From: Trochalopteron elliotii
Taxonomy: Eukaryota; Chordata; Aves; Passeriformes; Leiothrichidae
Reading direction: 5' to 3'
Assembly: GCA_024734555.1 (NCBI GenBank)
Contig: JANPWX010000653.1
Coordinates: 2,695,936-2,759,935, forward strand
DNA length: 64,000 nucleotides
Shown here: positions 1 to 11,806 of the stretch, one piece after another
Layout of the letters: each line of letters begins with the position of its first letter
Numbering within the stretch: position 1 is the stretch's first letter
Notes under the pieces: model-generated
Told to the model about the DNA's origin: nothing
What the model saw: the letters and a program-made list of their open reading frames with translations, nothing else
Databases searched by the model: none
Position numbers and translations under genes: made by a program

Positions 1-1190
1 TGATACACTTTTGGGATGTTCCTGTGGTAATCTGGCAGTCCTCTAGCGGCCTTTACCTGCCAGTGCGTAACCCGCAGTTACTGTCTCTTTAACTGGGGAA
101 TTAAAGTTGGTTAAATAATTGTAAAGGGATATTTTAAATTCAGGATGGTTAAGCTTCCCTGCTTCCTTTCAAAAAGCTGTTTTTCTGCAGGGTACTATGG
201 TTCAGAAGAATGAGGAGGATGAAATAAGAAATATTTATATTTGCAACTATTGTGCTAAGCTTTGGAAGTTTAGTAGAGGTGTAGAACTATATTTATGAAA
301 ATATGGTGGGAAGATAAACTGAAAGCCTGACCGTACTGAGAAGACTGCAATTTATTGCATGGATTGCTTTATTTAAAACAAAACCTTGAAGGATTTATTC
401 TTTCCTTTAGGAATTCCTTGAGAGTCTGGTAGCCATTACTGTGGCTCCCTTTTTTTAGTTCCTTCTTTTCCCTTCTCTGTGCTTTCTCCCCCTTCCTCTG
501 TTGCCTCCCCCCAATCTACATTCCTTTGTGTTAGCAGTGATGATGGCAGTTCTAGTCACCTCCTGTGGTTTGATAGATTATTCCCTTTAGAATCATGGTG
601 TACTTAAAACTTTCCAAACACAATTCTTTACTTGCTCCTCCACTTTTTTGATGCTGGCTTTGGTTTTCGTTCTAAAAATTTGTCTTCTGTGGTTCTGCTT
701 TGGCTTGTCCTAAAATCTGTTCTCCTTAAGAAGTCTCCCTAAGCCTTTTGTGGACAATATTAGTATTTGTTATGATTTACCTTTCTTTTTGTGTATGTTG
801 ATGGTCATAATATAGACAGAAATTTTGTTTTTAGGTAACAAGGAGCTTCTCTCTCCCCTGCAAGCTCACAAGTTCTGTGCTCTTTTTAGACAAAATTTTG
901 CTTACTTGAAACTGTGATTTTTCTTTTTGTGGGATAAACTTCCTGGACTTTTATGATTACTGCATTCTTGGGACCTGGTAGTCATATAAGAACAATCTTG
1001 CACATAGTCTATTTCAAAATGCAAGAGATTCCTGCCCATCGTGGAATTATCTGCAAGTTTTACTTTAGATATTGTAAGTAACATAACCTTATTGGGAGGG
1101 GTGAAACTCCTCACAGAAACCTGTGGAGGACTTTATGAGCCCTCCTGAGGGAAGGGTTAATCAGCACAGGGAGGCCCTGTTCAATTCTAG

Positions 1191-1257
1191 GGGAGAAGCT
1201 CATAGCTAGAGATACAGGCACTTGAAGTCAGTGCAGTGTCTGGTACTTTCTTGGCAG
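1191..1257 (+). other. Exon-like segment with a perfect donor; possible non-coding 5' exon
   Basis: The segment ends CAG and is followed at 1258-1263 by GTAAGT, the ideal donor. It is preceded by an AG at 1189-1190 after a modest pyrimidine stretch (tcaattctag). The 67-nt length suits an internal exon. It lies about 15.8 kb upstream of the FAM53A leader exon, where an untranslated exon could be spliced in. The acceptor is weak and there is no coding evidence, so a chance match is entirely possible. Confidence 0.2.
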
Positions 1258-4200
1258 GTAAGTTTTAATCTCTTGACTCTGTACACCTGTGAGGGAGCCC
1301 TTTATGTGGGCAATGTGCTTTTTTAGTTGTCATAAAGTCTGTGTCTTTAACAAGGTCTTAGCACTGAAGTACTGCAATCCAGTGATGAGTCCTTCACTTT
1401 GTTGGTTTCTCTTAACTGTAAACACTGTTAGGGGAGTTGAAATAGTCATATTTTCAGAAAATGATTTCTTTAAGGATTTTCTTCTCACTCAGGAGGAGGC
1501 CTGTAAAAAAAAAGAGGGGGTGTGGCATATTTTTAACTCCTTTCTAGGCTGCTCTACAATTTTTTTTAGTGATGATCCAGCTGGATATTTTGGTACTGTT
1601 AAGTACAGAGAAACCTGAAATCAAGGTATCTGTCAACTCTTAACATAGCCCTTTCTACATTTGGTGCTGTTTTGGCTTTTTTTGGTTGTTTTGAGGAATA
1701 ATATCATTAGCAAGCTGACAAGAAGCTGCTCAGATAACTGCTAATGCTTTGCAGTGGGTGTAAATAACTTCTGAAGGCCATGTTTCTGCTAATTTTTAGG
1801 TTGAGGGGAGGAAGTAGGCAGGGTTGTTACTAAATACATTATCTGGGTTATAGCTCTCAGTTTACTGACAGCACTGTTTTTTTAAGCAGTTGAATATTAT
1901 GCTTTAAGGTAATATGAAATGTTTCAATTAGGATGTTTACTGAGCTATAAAAACAAAACTAATATAATTGGCTTTCTTCTGTTTGAGCTTAAGTGTATCC
2001 TGGCGAAATGCAGCTGCCACGTTTTGCAGGTTGAATGTTAACAGTAAGATCAAGGGTTCTGATCACCTGATGTTCACATCATTGCTCTGAACCTGCTGTT
2101 ACAACCTTGTTTTAAGTTCCTGTGAGAGTTAAACTGTAGGAAAGCACTGGGGAGAATTGTCAGTGACATCTCAGGCCCAGAGCTTGGGACAGCAGTGCCA
2201 GTGATGGCAACTCCTCTTCAGTGTGTGTGGGTCTGTCTGTGCAGATAGAGCCAAGGGTGTGAAATCAAACTGTGTTTTGCCTGCAGCTTTCATTAGAAGT
2301 GTCATTTACAAAATTGACTGTGTGTACCAAGACCTACACGTCATTGCAGGGAGGGCATTTGTGCTGCAAGAGAGCTGTTTCTGCATTTGCTGAGCTTCAA
2401 AACTGGAACACCCAGCTGGTACAGGAAATAGTTGAAGAAATAACTGCAGCACCACTGACTAAACCTTTACTTTTGTGCTTTAGCCTGAGATCTGTGATGC
2501 TGGAAGACAGCATCTGAATTCCATTTTTTTAAAGGAATACCTGCTTCTGCTTAAAACTCCCCTCAGCCAGCCAGCCTTGACAACCAACTTGCTGTTTATT
2601 TGTTAATTCACTCCCGTTTTCTTGGGTTATGAAAGATCACATTTTTACCTTGCCCAGCTTTACATTGAAGTGAAGGCATTAAAAATGAAAGGAAATGTGT
2701 ACTGTCCTAATAAGACCTCATATAACAGGGCTGTGGCTTTTCTTCTACTGTCACCTCCCCTTCAGCCATTAATAGGAATAATAGAAACTTCTGTTGGTGT
2801 TATATTAACTTTTAAGTCCCTAATTTGCATCTCAAATAACATTGTGAACAGCATTAATGCCTTTGAGGGGTTTGGGAGGTTTTTTAATTTGCAGGGTAAA
2901 TGTATTTTTTAACCTAATTGGGCAGTTCAGATTATTATTGCAGCATGTTTAATTTTTGCTCTGCACAGCTTGTGTTGATGTCAGTGGCTTTAAATCATTC
3001 CTTCAGTGCTGTGCACATGTGTTATGTTTCACCTTCTTAATTGTGGCTTGATATTTTGTCTTGGTAAAGTATTCTCCATTTCATACAGTTTACTACTAGA
3101 TACTGTCTGGCATTTTTGTTCTTTAGTCTACCCTCAAAAGTTTGTTTGCAATGAAAATTCTTCTTTTAAAGGTTCTTATTCCTTTAATTCCCTTGCTTTT
3201 CCCAATGAAAAATGCATTTCTGTCTTTCTTCAAGGTTTCTGTTGACCTGACCTCCTTTGGTTTTAGAGGGATGGAAGTTTATCATGTTTAAGGAAGGGGG
3301 CAAGTGACAAAAGCTGTGTGTCATTTGGATCTGTCAAACCCTGTGGCCTTATCAGCTTCCACTGTCCAAAAGTAGTATGCAGAATAGGGAAGAGGTTAAA
3401 GTTTGGAGCCTCAGGTGTGATGTAGGTTATGAAACAGAATTGTGGGAACATAATTGAGGCAGGATGATGGCTCTGGATCTGGAGTTCTGCCTTCTGCAGC
3501 TCAGCATTTCAATATGTAGATGGCTGTTGAGGTTGCATGTGGATTTTGTATCATGTTATGTTTTCATTATGTAGGAAACTTTCTGATCTGTGGACTGTTG
3601 GAGGGTGTGATTTATTGACTTTAGTGCCGGTCTCTGTCTAGGTACCTGAGACCTATTTGTATGTTTGAACAGTGTTTTTGATGAGCTGACAGTTGAAATT
3701 ACAATATATAGTTTTAAAAGAAAAGGAACCTCTTTGCCCAGTTATCCCAGTGGGATAGTAGTGGCAAATAATTCATTGCTGTCTGTTGGAATGGGGAGTG
3801 GTGGTGTGTGAGCATGCCTCAAGACTATTGCCCTGCTTCAGAGAGTAATTTGATGCAGTATTTAGTAAATGAGAGGAGAGAAGGGTAATGAAAACAGCAT
3901 TCAAGAATTACTTACATGAATTGACTAAAGTACAGCATGTATTTCTTATAGTGGGAAGGGGGAAAGTAACAAGTGCCCAGCACTTCATCTTTTCATTTCT
4001 TAAAAACAATGAAATGAAACAACAGAGTTGAAGCTTGATGAATTGGAGAAGTGTGAGTAACTTGGAGGCTGAGCTGAAGTGCTGCTGCCTGTTGTAAGAG
4101 GCTACCAGAGGTTAAGAGACAATAGGGGTGTCACTGGTGTGGAGGTTGTGATGGCACTGGAACGTGAGCCAGCATCTTCCAGTGCCAGCCTGGTACTTGG

Positions 4201-5489
4201 CCTGTTCCCTTCTCAGGATGCAGAGCAGTCCCCTTGGGCTTGGCTGCAGATGTGCCTGCTGACTTCATCCTTTTCTTCCATTAGCACCCCATCCTGACCA
4301 GACCTTTCTGGTTCAATATTTGGATAAGAAATTGCTGAACTGCTGGGAGGCTAAGGTGGACTAATGCTGCTTGTGTGTTTTCATGCTTCACAGATCAGAA
4401 GAATGTCATTTAACAAAGCAGGAAAGTACCTGGATAAATACGTGTAGTGCCAAACTATTACAGAGAAAGGATAGTACTTTGCCTTGTTTTATGCTTTTTA
4501 GGTGGCTTATTTATGCTTGAGCTCTTAAGAGTTAATTCCTCTGTGCTTTAGTGACTTCAGATTTTGCAGTTCAAATGTGAACTCTGGCTGTAACTAATGC
4601 TCTTTGCTTCAACTTCCCATCTGTAAAATGCTGCATATCTTAATTTTTGTTTTGGAGTATTTGGCTGCTGCGTGCAGCATCTTCCATCCTCAGGAAGTCC
4701 TAACCCAGCCTGGGGCAGTGGGTGTTAAAGGTGCACACACGTGGTTGTGTGACAGTGCCTTGACACCACATCAGTGAAAGCCATTACATCACCCTGCTGG
4801 GTTGTTGGAAGGCAGAGCACGCCTGTCTTTCTGAAGTAATAGGCTTCTAGCTTCTCTTGGTCAGAAGAAAGATGCAGCAGGATACTGCAATATTGCTGAA
4901 ACTTGCATGCTGCCACAGGAGGGGGTTGGAGGGGATTTATTTCTGTGTGGAGAAAGTATGGGGCAGCTGTGACTTTTTTTTTTTGGTAATAATAAAATAA
5001 CCTGATTATGCAAATCCTGAAGTTTTAATTGTAAAATCAGAAAAGTTACTTCTAGTCCGTTGAAACTCAAAAACATTGTAGGAGATTAAGCAAAAACATT
5101 ACAGGGGCTTGAAACAGAGTTTGTCATTAAAAAAAGAAATAGGACTACGAAAGATGTAGGTAGGCTGTGAATCTCCTGCCCCATACTGGTATTGCACATC
5201 TAATGTGATTCATAACAGAAACCTGAGCAGCTCTTCTTTCTACTTAGCCCAGTGCTTTGCTGTCCTCAGTATTAAAACTTGTTCTGAGTATGAAACCAGA
5301 CATCTTCTTACTGCAGGTCAAGCTTATTGCCTAATTCCCTGGACATAAGGGACAGCTATTCCTTCCCCTGTAGTAAGTAAACTTGAAAAAATATTTGTAC
5401 TGTTCTTTGCAATGTTCTTGTTTCCTTGTGTCTTCCCCCTCCACCCTTGTTACACTTTTGTCCTAAATAAAACTAGTGTATTCAGGTCT

Positions 5490-5900
5490 TCCTGAGAGGT
5501 CATGGTGTTTTCAGCTCTGATCATTCCTGTTGTTCTCACAAGTTCACATTAGACTTCAAGTGTGGTGCTCAAAACCGAAGTCGGTACTGCAGCCGAGGCT
5601 TTCTGTGCTGAGTACAGTGAAAAAATGGCTGATATTCCTGTTTATGCATTCCCATACATTGGACTTTTTTACACCAGCTTAACACTCATTTCAAGGTCAG
5701 CCTGTTGATCCCACCTAGCTCACAGCTTTCTTCTGAAGAACTTGCCTTCCTGTTTGTTCATTTAATCCTGCCTGGGTGTGCCTTTCAGAGCTCACTCGTG
5801 TCCTTTTACTTGCAGAACAGTTTTCCAGCTTGTCAAAGTTATGCAGGATTTTGAGGCTGTCTTGCAGTCCTCCCTGCTGTTCTCCTACATGTAACAGGCC
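5490..5900 (-). mobile_element. Degraded antisense CR1/L3-like LINE relic (reverse transcriptase region)
   Basis: Read on the minus strand, about 5500-5620 follows the familiar CR1 reverse-transcriptase 3' segment that begins ctgtactcagcac, with a recognisable but strongly diverged continuation. Further along the + strand (about 5640-5900) are further antisense CR1-like blocks, such as the stretch resembling 'agcctgtt' and the 'agcttgtcaa...atgcaggat' block. Many substitutions and indels have destroyed any frame, so this is much older than the CR1 at 24836. The family assignment comes from remembered consensus, not alignment. The ends are approximate, and the low-complexity frame continuing to about 6040 may or may not belong to it. 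Confidence 0.55.
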
Positions 5901-8900
5901 TCCTCTGCCAGCAGCAGATCACGGGAAGCACAGAAATGGAACTGAGCTGGGTTCCTGCTCTGTGTGTTCTCCCACGCACCGCTGGCAGCTGCTCCCCCAA
6001 GGACTGCCTCTGCTACCTCCCAGCAGCACAAGTCTGTAACATTTAGGTGTGTGAGCTCACAGGTTCCTCCCTGTCCCTGTCACACTGATGTCCCAGTGAA
6101 CCAGGTGGGTGCTGCACACCTCTAGTGCTCACAAAAGGTTCCCACTCTTACCAGAGGTTCTACTTAAATATGGGGGAGTTGGAGACTGGTTGCATGAATT
6201 TTGACCTTTTTCTTAAAGCAGATGTAGAATGAAGACAGGCCTAATGTCAAACTGATGTCCAAACCGTTTTTTGTTCATTTGTTTTGTTTCTAAAAAGCCC
6301 CAACCATGTCCTGTTTCTGTCTGTATTTAAATATATCACATAACAGCCTTAGTCTTGTACCTTGCAAATAATTCCAGGTGTTACAGTGACTGAAGTCATC
6401 TGTAGTTAGAGTTCTTTGAAGCTGTCCATTCTTGAGATGAAATTGCTCTTTCATTTCAAGCCATGTGTCAAAGTATAAGCTCCACTACTTGGAACGGCCT
6501 TTCTATAGAGTGTTTTTCTTGGATTTGTATTTGTAAGTATTTTTTGACATCTCTGTAGGTGCAATTTTCTCTGTTTGAAATCTCAGTTCTCATATTATCT
6601 CCCCTGTCGAACTCGATGCACATAATGGATCTTGTGCTGCATAGAAATGGATTTCTCTGAGCCCTGTCTCTGTTGGGGTTGTTTGACACAGTTTTGTAAG
6701 TGCTGTTTGTTGTTTTTTCTCCTGTACCTCTTCCTCTAAACTTTCTTTACATCTCTGCCATTCAGTAATTTCCTTAGACTTGCTCTTATTGCCTTATTTA
6801 CAGTCCCTGCATGTGTAGCAGTTTATTCTCATCACACAGGTGTATTTGAGTGTAGTTGAAAGTTTTATTGTGCCTGGCTACAGGCTGGAATAATTAATCT
6901 TCCAGCCATTCTTTCCACTGGATGCTCTAAGGAGATGGACAGACATGCTTTGAAACCATGCTGCATTGTTAAATTGAGCAAAGGTTTAGCAAGTCTGATG
7001 ATCCTTTCCTAAAGATATTGAATGTTTGTTAGGTGGGATTACCTCAGTGACCACTCTGCACCCACAGAATGTTACCAGAACAGTAAGGCAGCATCAGCTG
7101 GTGTTGGGAAGTTAAAGACAATATGGATGGGGACATTTGTGCTGAGTGTACTTTAGGTTAATAATTGTTTGTAAGTATTACATACTTTAAACAATTATGG
7201 GGGAGCTCTGTTCAGAAATCTCTTTCAAGGTGTGTTCATGGTTGTGGCAGGTTTTTCTGTATAAATTGTGGTACTCCACTTTTACTAACATAGTTGACTG
7301 CAAAATGCCATATATCTTTGACATTAAACTTTGCAGTCCTGTTAAAGATACAGTATTAAATGTTGGAACTAGTTTGAGGGGACCTTCCCTTTGTCCTTCT
7401 CTCACTGGAGCACAAGCTGATCAAATAATACCAAACCTATTTCTGAGTTCTAAAGTAGCTGTTGATCTGAGCCAAACTGTGATGAAGTAAATGCCTGTTG
7501 CACCTGCACAAAAGGCTGCAGCTGTCAGGAGCTTGTTTATCACTTCAGGACTGCTTGAGTCCAGGTGCTCAGCCAGTGACTTCCCCTAACACAGTCATTT
7601 GTTTCAGATCTTCAGCAGAAAAGATGTTACTGCTTTATGCAGATTATAGTGTGCTTAACCTTTGCATGTGTGAAGGTGCCAGGAACCCAGATGTAATTTC
7701 AGAGACTCATTTTAAAGGAAGCTTAAATGGAGTGCACTTTTTGTCAGCATTGAAAGATCATTTGAAAGACTGCACCTCTCTTACTGTTGACTTGATCAGA
7801 TAAATCTTTACTGTTTTGTGCTTCAACTTGGTTACCAAAGTTGATCTTGTCAGAATGCTGTCCTCTGTAAAGATAACTGCCCAAGTGGGAGGTCCCATTT
7901 CCCTTCCAAACTCTCTTGGTCTGGTCCTCCTTTGCACAATTGCTGTCTGTGAATGTTCGGTGCTGGATTTGCCAAGTGACTTACCTGCTGCCATTCAAAG
8001 CTGCTAAATTTCTGTCCCAGTCAGGAAGATTAAAAGTGAAGGCCTTCCTCAACACTCATTTTTTTCTCCTGGCGTTTTTGTGCTCAAATAAAATAGTTAT
8101 TTTGGTTTATACTGACTGAATTATGGTCTATAGTATTTGTGTACTAATTGGCACCTTGTGCCTGTTTGCTTCCTCTACCAGGGGCATGGTTTTACATTAA
8201 GGCTTTGTATCCCATCCTCTGTCAGTAAACTGTAATTTGGAGTTCTAGTGACTTCTATGATTCCCCTTTGACAAATCTTTCCATAGAATTTGCTTGTAGA
8301 AGTAATGAATTGTTTGTTGAATGTCAGGTAGTGTTGAGGAAGTACACAGAAAATACTGAGCTTTTCCATGAAGCAAAGGTGATCTTCTAGTATTTAAGGA
8401 GAAAACCAGTCATACTAATGTAGCTAAAACAGTTCATTTTTTTTTCCATCTCTGACATGGTGTAACTTTGTCTCATGGAATTTCTTTAGTTGATGTAATT
8501 GTTACAAATTCTTTTTCTAAATACCTGCTGCTATGTGTACCCCTTAGTTTGTGTCTTGACCTCTAACACAGTGTTTCCTGAATCCAGCTGTTCAGTGTGC
8601 TGCTCAAGGCTGACTGCATAGAGACAAAGTACTTATCTGGCTTTTCAAATAGTCTAGTGAACTAGCAAGGGCTGCACAGCTCAACTGAACTAAATTTTAT
8701 TGAAGTACCTTTAATAGGTCTGGCAAGAGGGATGTCCCTGGTGACACTTGAAGTAAGGTCTGAATTGAATGCTGGAAGCACACACAGTATTGATGTGTAC
8801 TGCCTTTGTCTTTGTATTTCATTCCATTATTTTAATGGGCTTTAATTTGTGGTCTGCCCATACTTGGGTCATTTGTGCACTGAGAGCTCACATGTAGAGC

Positions 8901-9856
8901 TGATTATATGTAGTGCAGATCCCTTCAGAGACTTCACTATTCAAAAGCTTGTGGTATGTACAAAACAGAAGTTGGCAATCAACTATTAAGTTAATAGGAA
9001 CCATAGTTTAGCAAAGTAAAGAGCAACAACAAGAAATTCTTCAAACTGCCACTCAGTTTTGCTATCTGTAGTGTGACACCAAGACCCCTTTATTTAACAG
9101 AAAACTTTTGCTACTTGAAAGCTGTGTGGTACTTGGGTTTTATTTTCTGGATTCTGATGGAACTGATAACTATAGATGGGTGTTGTAGAACTTGGGATCT
9201 TTGTGTGCCACCTCTTGGGGTGGTATCTCCTGCCACAGGAATTAGGGTTTCTTCAGTGACAAGTTGCAGATGGTGAGCCGTGATAGAAAACAAGTTTGGG
9301 CCATGGGATGGAACTTGGTTGTCAGCTACACACCATATTTCCTATCTGTTCAGTGCATTTCCATGCTCTTTCCACACAGATAATGTAGCAGCAAGCTTTA
9401 ACTACTTTATGCAAGCCTGCATAGAACTTTACTGTTGTGTAAACTTTGTGTAATTTGCTTTCTTTATACTTTAGGGTTTGATATGAAAATATGTAAACAG
9501 TGTACTTGTGGACTGCTAAAGTAAGAGTACACACATGCAAATAAATGCTCATTCAGTATAGCTGTACAATGATCTTCTGCAGAGTTCCAACTTTGATACA
9601 AAGACACTTTCCTTAAAAAACTGCTAAATTGGGCATAATACTTTGTCATGAGAAGGAAATATTACTCATAGTATGAAAAAAGTACAGTGAGCCTTGGAGA
9701 AATGTGCTTCATGTTGCTGTAAGCATTGAGATGTACAGATATTTACAGAATACTGCTCAGAACTTGAGTTCTAAATTTAGTGCTATCTGCAGTTCACCAG
9801 CTGTACTATTTACTGAAAAATATTTGGACTACTATAGGTTCCTCATTTTTAATTTC

Positions 9857-9872
9857 CATACATGCATGTATG
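9857..9872. repeat. 16-bp perfect palindrome
   Basis: The sequence catacatgcatgtatg equals its own reverse complement and contains a central TGCA flanked by CATG steps. No transposon context is visible around it. It could be a dimer-type protein binding site or simply chance. Confidence 0.8.
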
Positions 9873-10397
9873 CAAGCTAATGAAGGGAGACTTGGCTGTA
9901 TGCAGATTATGTAGCTCATTAGATCCCTGAAAGGCCATGAAGTAGCATCTTAACATAAGTGTTTTTCACCTGGCCTGAGGCCTCCAGCAAGAACATTTCA
10001 CACTTGGGATCATAAAAACAAACCTACTAGTTGGGCTTTTTATTTTAAACAAGCCAACCAGATGTCTAAAACTCCTCAGAATGAACCTGAAGGCAAACAG
10101 GAGGAGGTTTATTAGCTGTGTGTGTTTTGGGAGCAGGATGTATGGAAGAGATTTGTATAATCCCTCAGCTCCAAGCCCATAGACTTTGGTAATAGAACAG
10201 TACTTCAGTGCTGGTATTATTCCACTCTATCACAGGGAAGCAGGATATGCATGGGGTAATCATTGTTGTCACTGCTATACAAGTTAAGGGTCAGTGCTAT
10301 GTTTTTCAGCCCTGGGTATTTTTAAAGTATGTATATGTGTCTGTCTTACTTCTCAGTTTTAAGGGCAAACACTAAGAGAAAGTAGGTGAAACTACTC

Positions 10398-10425
10398 ATT
10401 ATTTTTATTATTTTTATTTTTTTTC
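10398..10425 (+). repeat. T-rich simple repeat of TTATTTT-type units
   Basis: Two near-identical ttattttta units run into an uninterrupted T tract. This is a short low-complexity A/T microsatellite with no adjacent retrotransposon body. Confidence 0.7.
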
Positions 10426-11780
10426 TCTGGCTTTTCTAACTGGTGGAGTGAAGCAAATATCTTGGTAGTAGGGCCAGTTGATCTATTCTTTTTTATTCTT
10501 CAAGCCTTAGAGTAAAAAAAACCACAATCTCTGGGGTCTTGTACAGTCTGGATCACTTACTTTAGTGGAAGTCTGGTAGATTTCTCCAAACACTAATACT
10601 ATCAGTATAAATTACTATTTGAGTCTGAATTTTGTATCTTACTGGAGGCTTAGTCTATGAAGTAAATACTTCCATTGGTTTTAAATAGCATATTTATAAA
10701 AGCAGCATGTGGAGGTGAAAGCAATTTGTGTAGGACCTGAGCTTTGAGCTTTTAGTAATATACCCTGAAAGTTACAGTAAAGAAGTGGTGATTGCCCACT
10801 AGGTTCTGTTCTGAATTGCTTAAATAGGCAATAGCTCTTGGTTTGAGTAGTGTAGTCTTGAAATAATGACTGTTAGCTCATTTAGTTCATAATTACAGCA
10901 AAAGCCAAGGGCTGGGTGTTCATGTGTTCAAGCCTCAGTGGATCAGACTTCTGTTCCTCAACATCACATTGTAGCCTTGGGCTTTCTGCAGTAGGGCTGA
11001 GGAGAAAGAGTCCAGATCTCACATTGCAGGGAGATGACTGGTCGTGGGCCAGTGCTGATGGCTCATTCAAATGGAGCTCCAAACAGAGGATATGTAAATA
11101 TTCCTCAGCAAAATAAATGAAATCTTTGCCTGTCATTGTGGTGGGTTATTTTAGGAAAGAGCATAAGTAACATCAGCATCTTGGAACAGCTTCTTTGTAC
11201 AGCATCAGACACAAGGCACAGCTTATCTGTTGTCCTGTCTGACAAAGATACTTTAAAAGATGCAGGATGACTTGTCTGTGGTTTGAGTATTTGGTCTTCA
11301 TCAGGTCTGAAAGACAGGTTTAAACCTGAGAGACTGACTTCTTGCTGATATGAGTTGGCAATAAAAATGCTTTAACCTCTGGCTGAGTTGAGTTCTTAGC
11401 CCTAGTTTTCTGTAGTGATATATTCCCTGCTTTAATTAGGTATGACCTCAAAAAAGTCTCTTGAGCTTACTTCACCACTTCTGTTGCTTTGAGAAGTGTA
11501 CTTTATAAACTGTGACAAAGATTTAACATTGCCTATCTCCACCCTTCTTTTTCCTTTCTGGTAGGAGATTCTCTAGTATCTTGTTTTAAAACCAAACCCA
11601 AACCACTGACAGTAACTTAAGAAATAAAAGGGAGTATATTTATTACAGGCAACAGCTCAGCATGTAAAATATTTTGATTCTAATTCAAAATGTATTAAAT
11701 TATTTTAGGTTTTTGTTTTGTATGTGTTCCTCAGCCAAGCTGGGTGAATTGTACAGCTAAGGATGGGGAACAATACCATC

Positions 11781-11806
11781 AAAGGTAATACTGAAGTATT
11801 ACCTTT
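11781..11806. repeat. Perfect 12-bp inverted repeat with 2-nt spacer (hairpin)
   Basis: The arms are aaaggtaatact and agtattaccttt, exact reverse complements separated by GA. As DNA this is an almost continuous palindrome able to extrude a cruciform. As RNA the 2-nt centre is too tight, so the innermost T-A pair would open to leave an 11-bp stem with a TGAA loop. It lies in presumed intron with no coding sequence around it. Confidence 0.85.
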
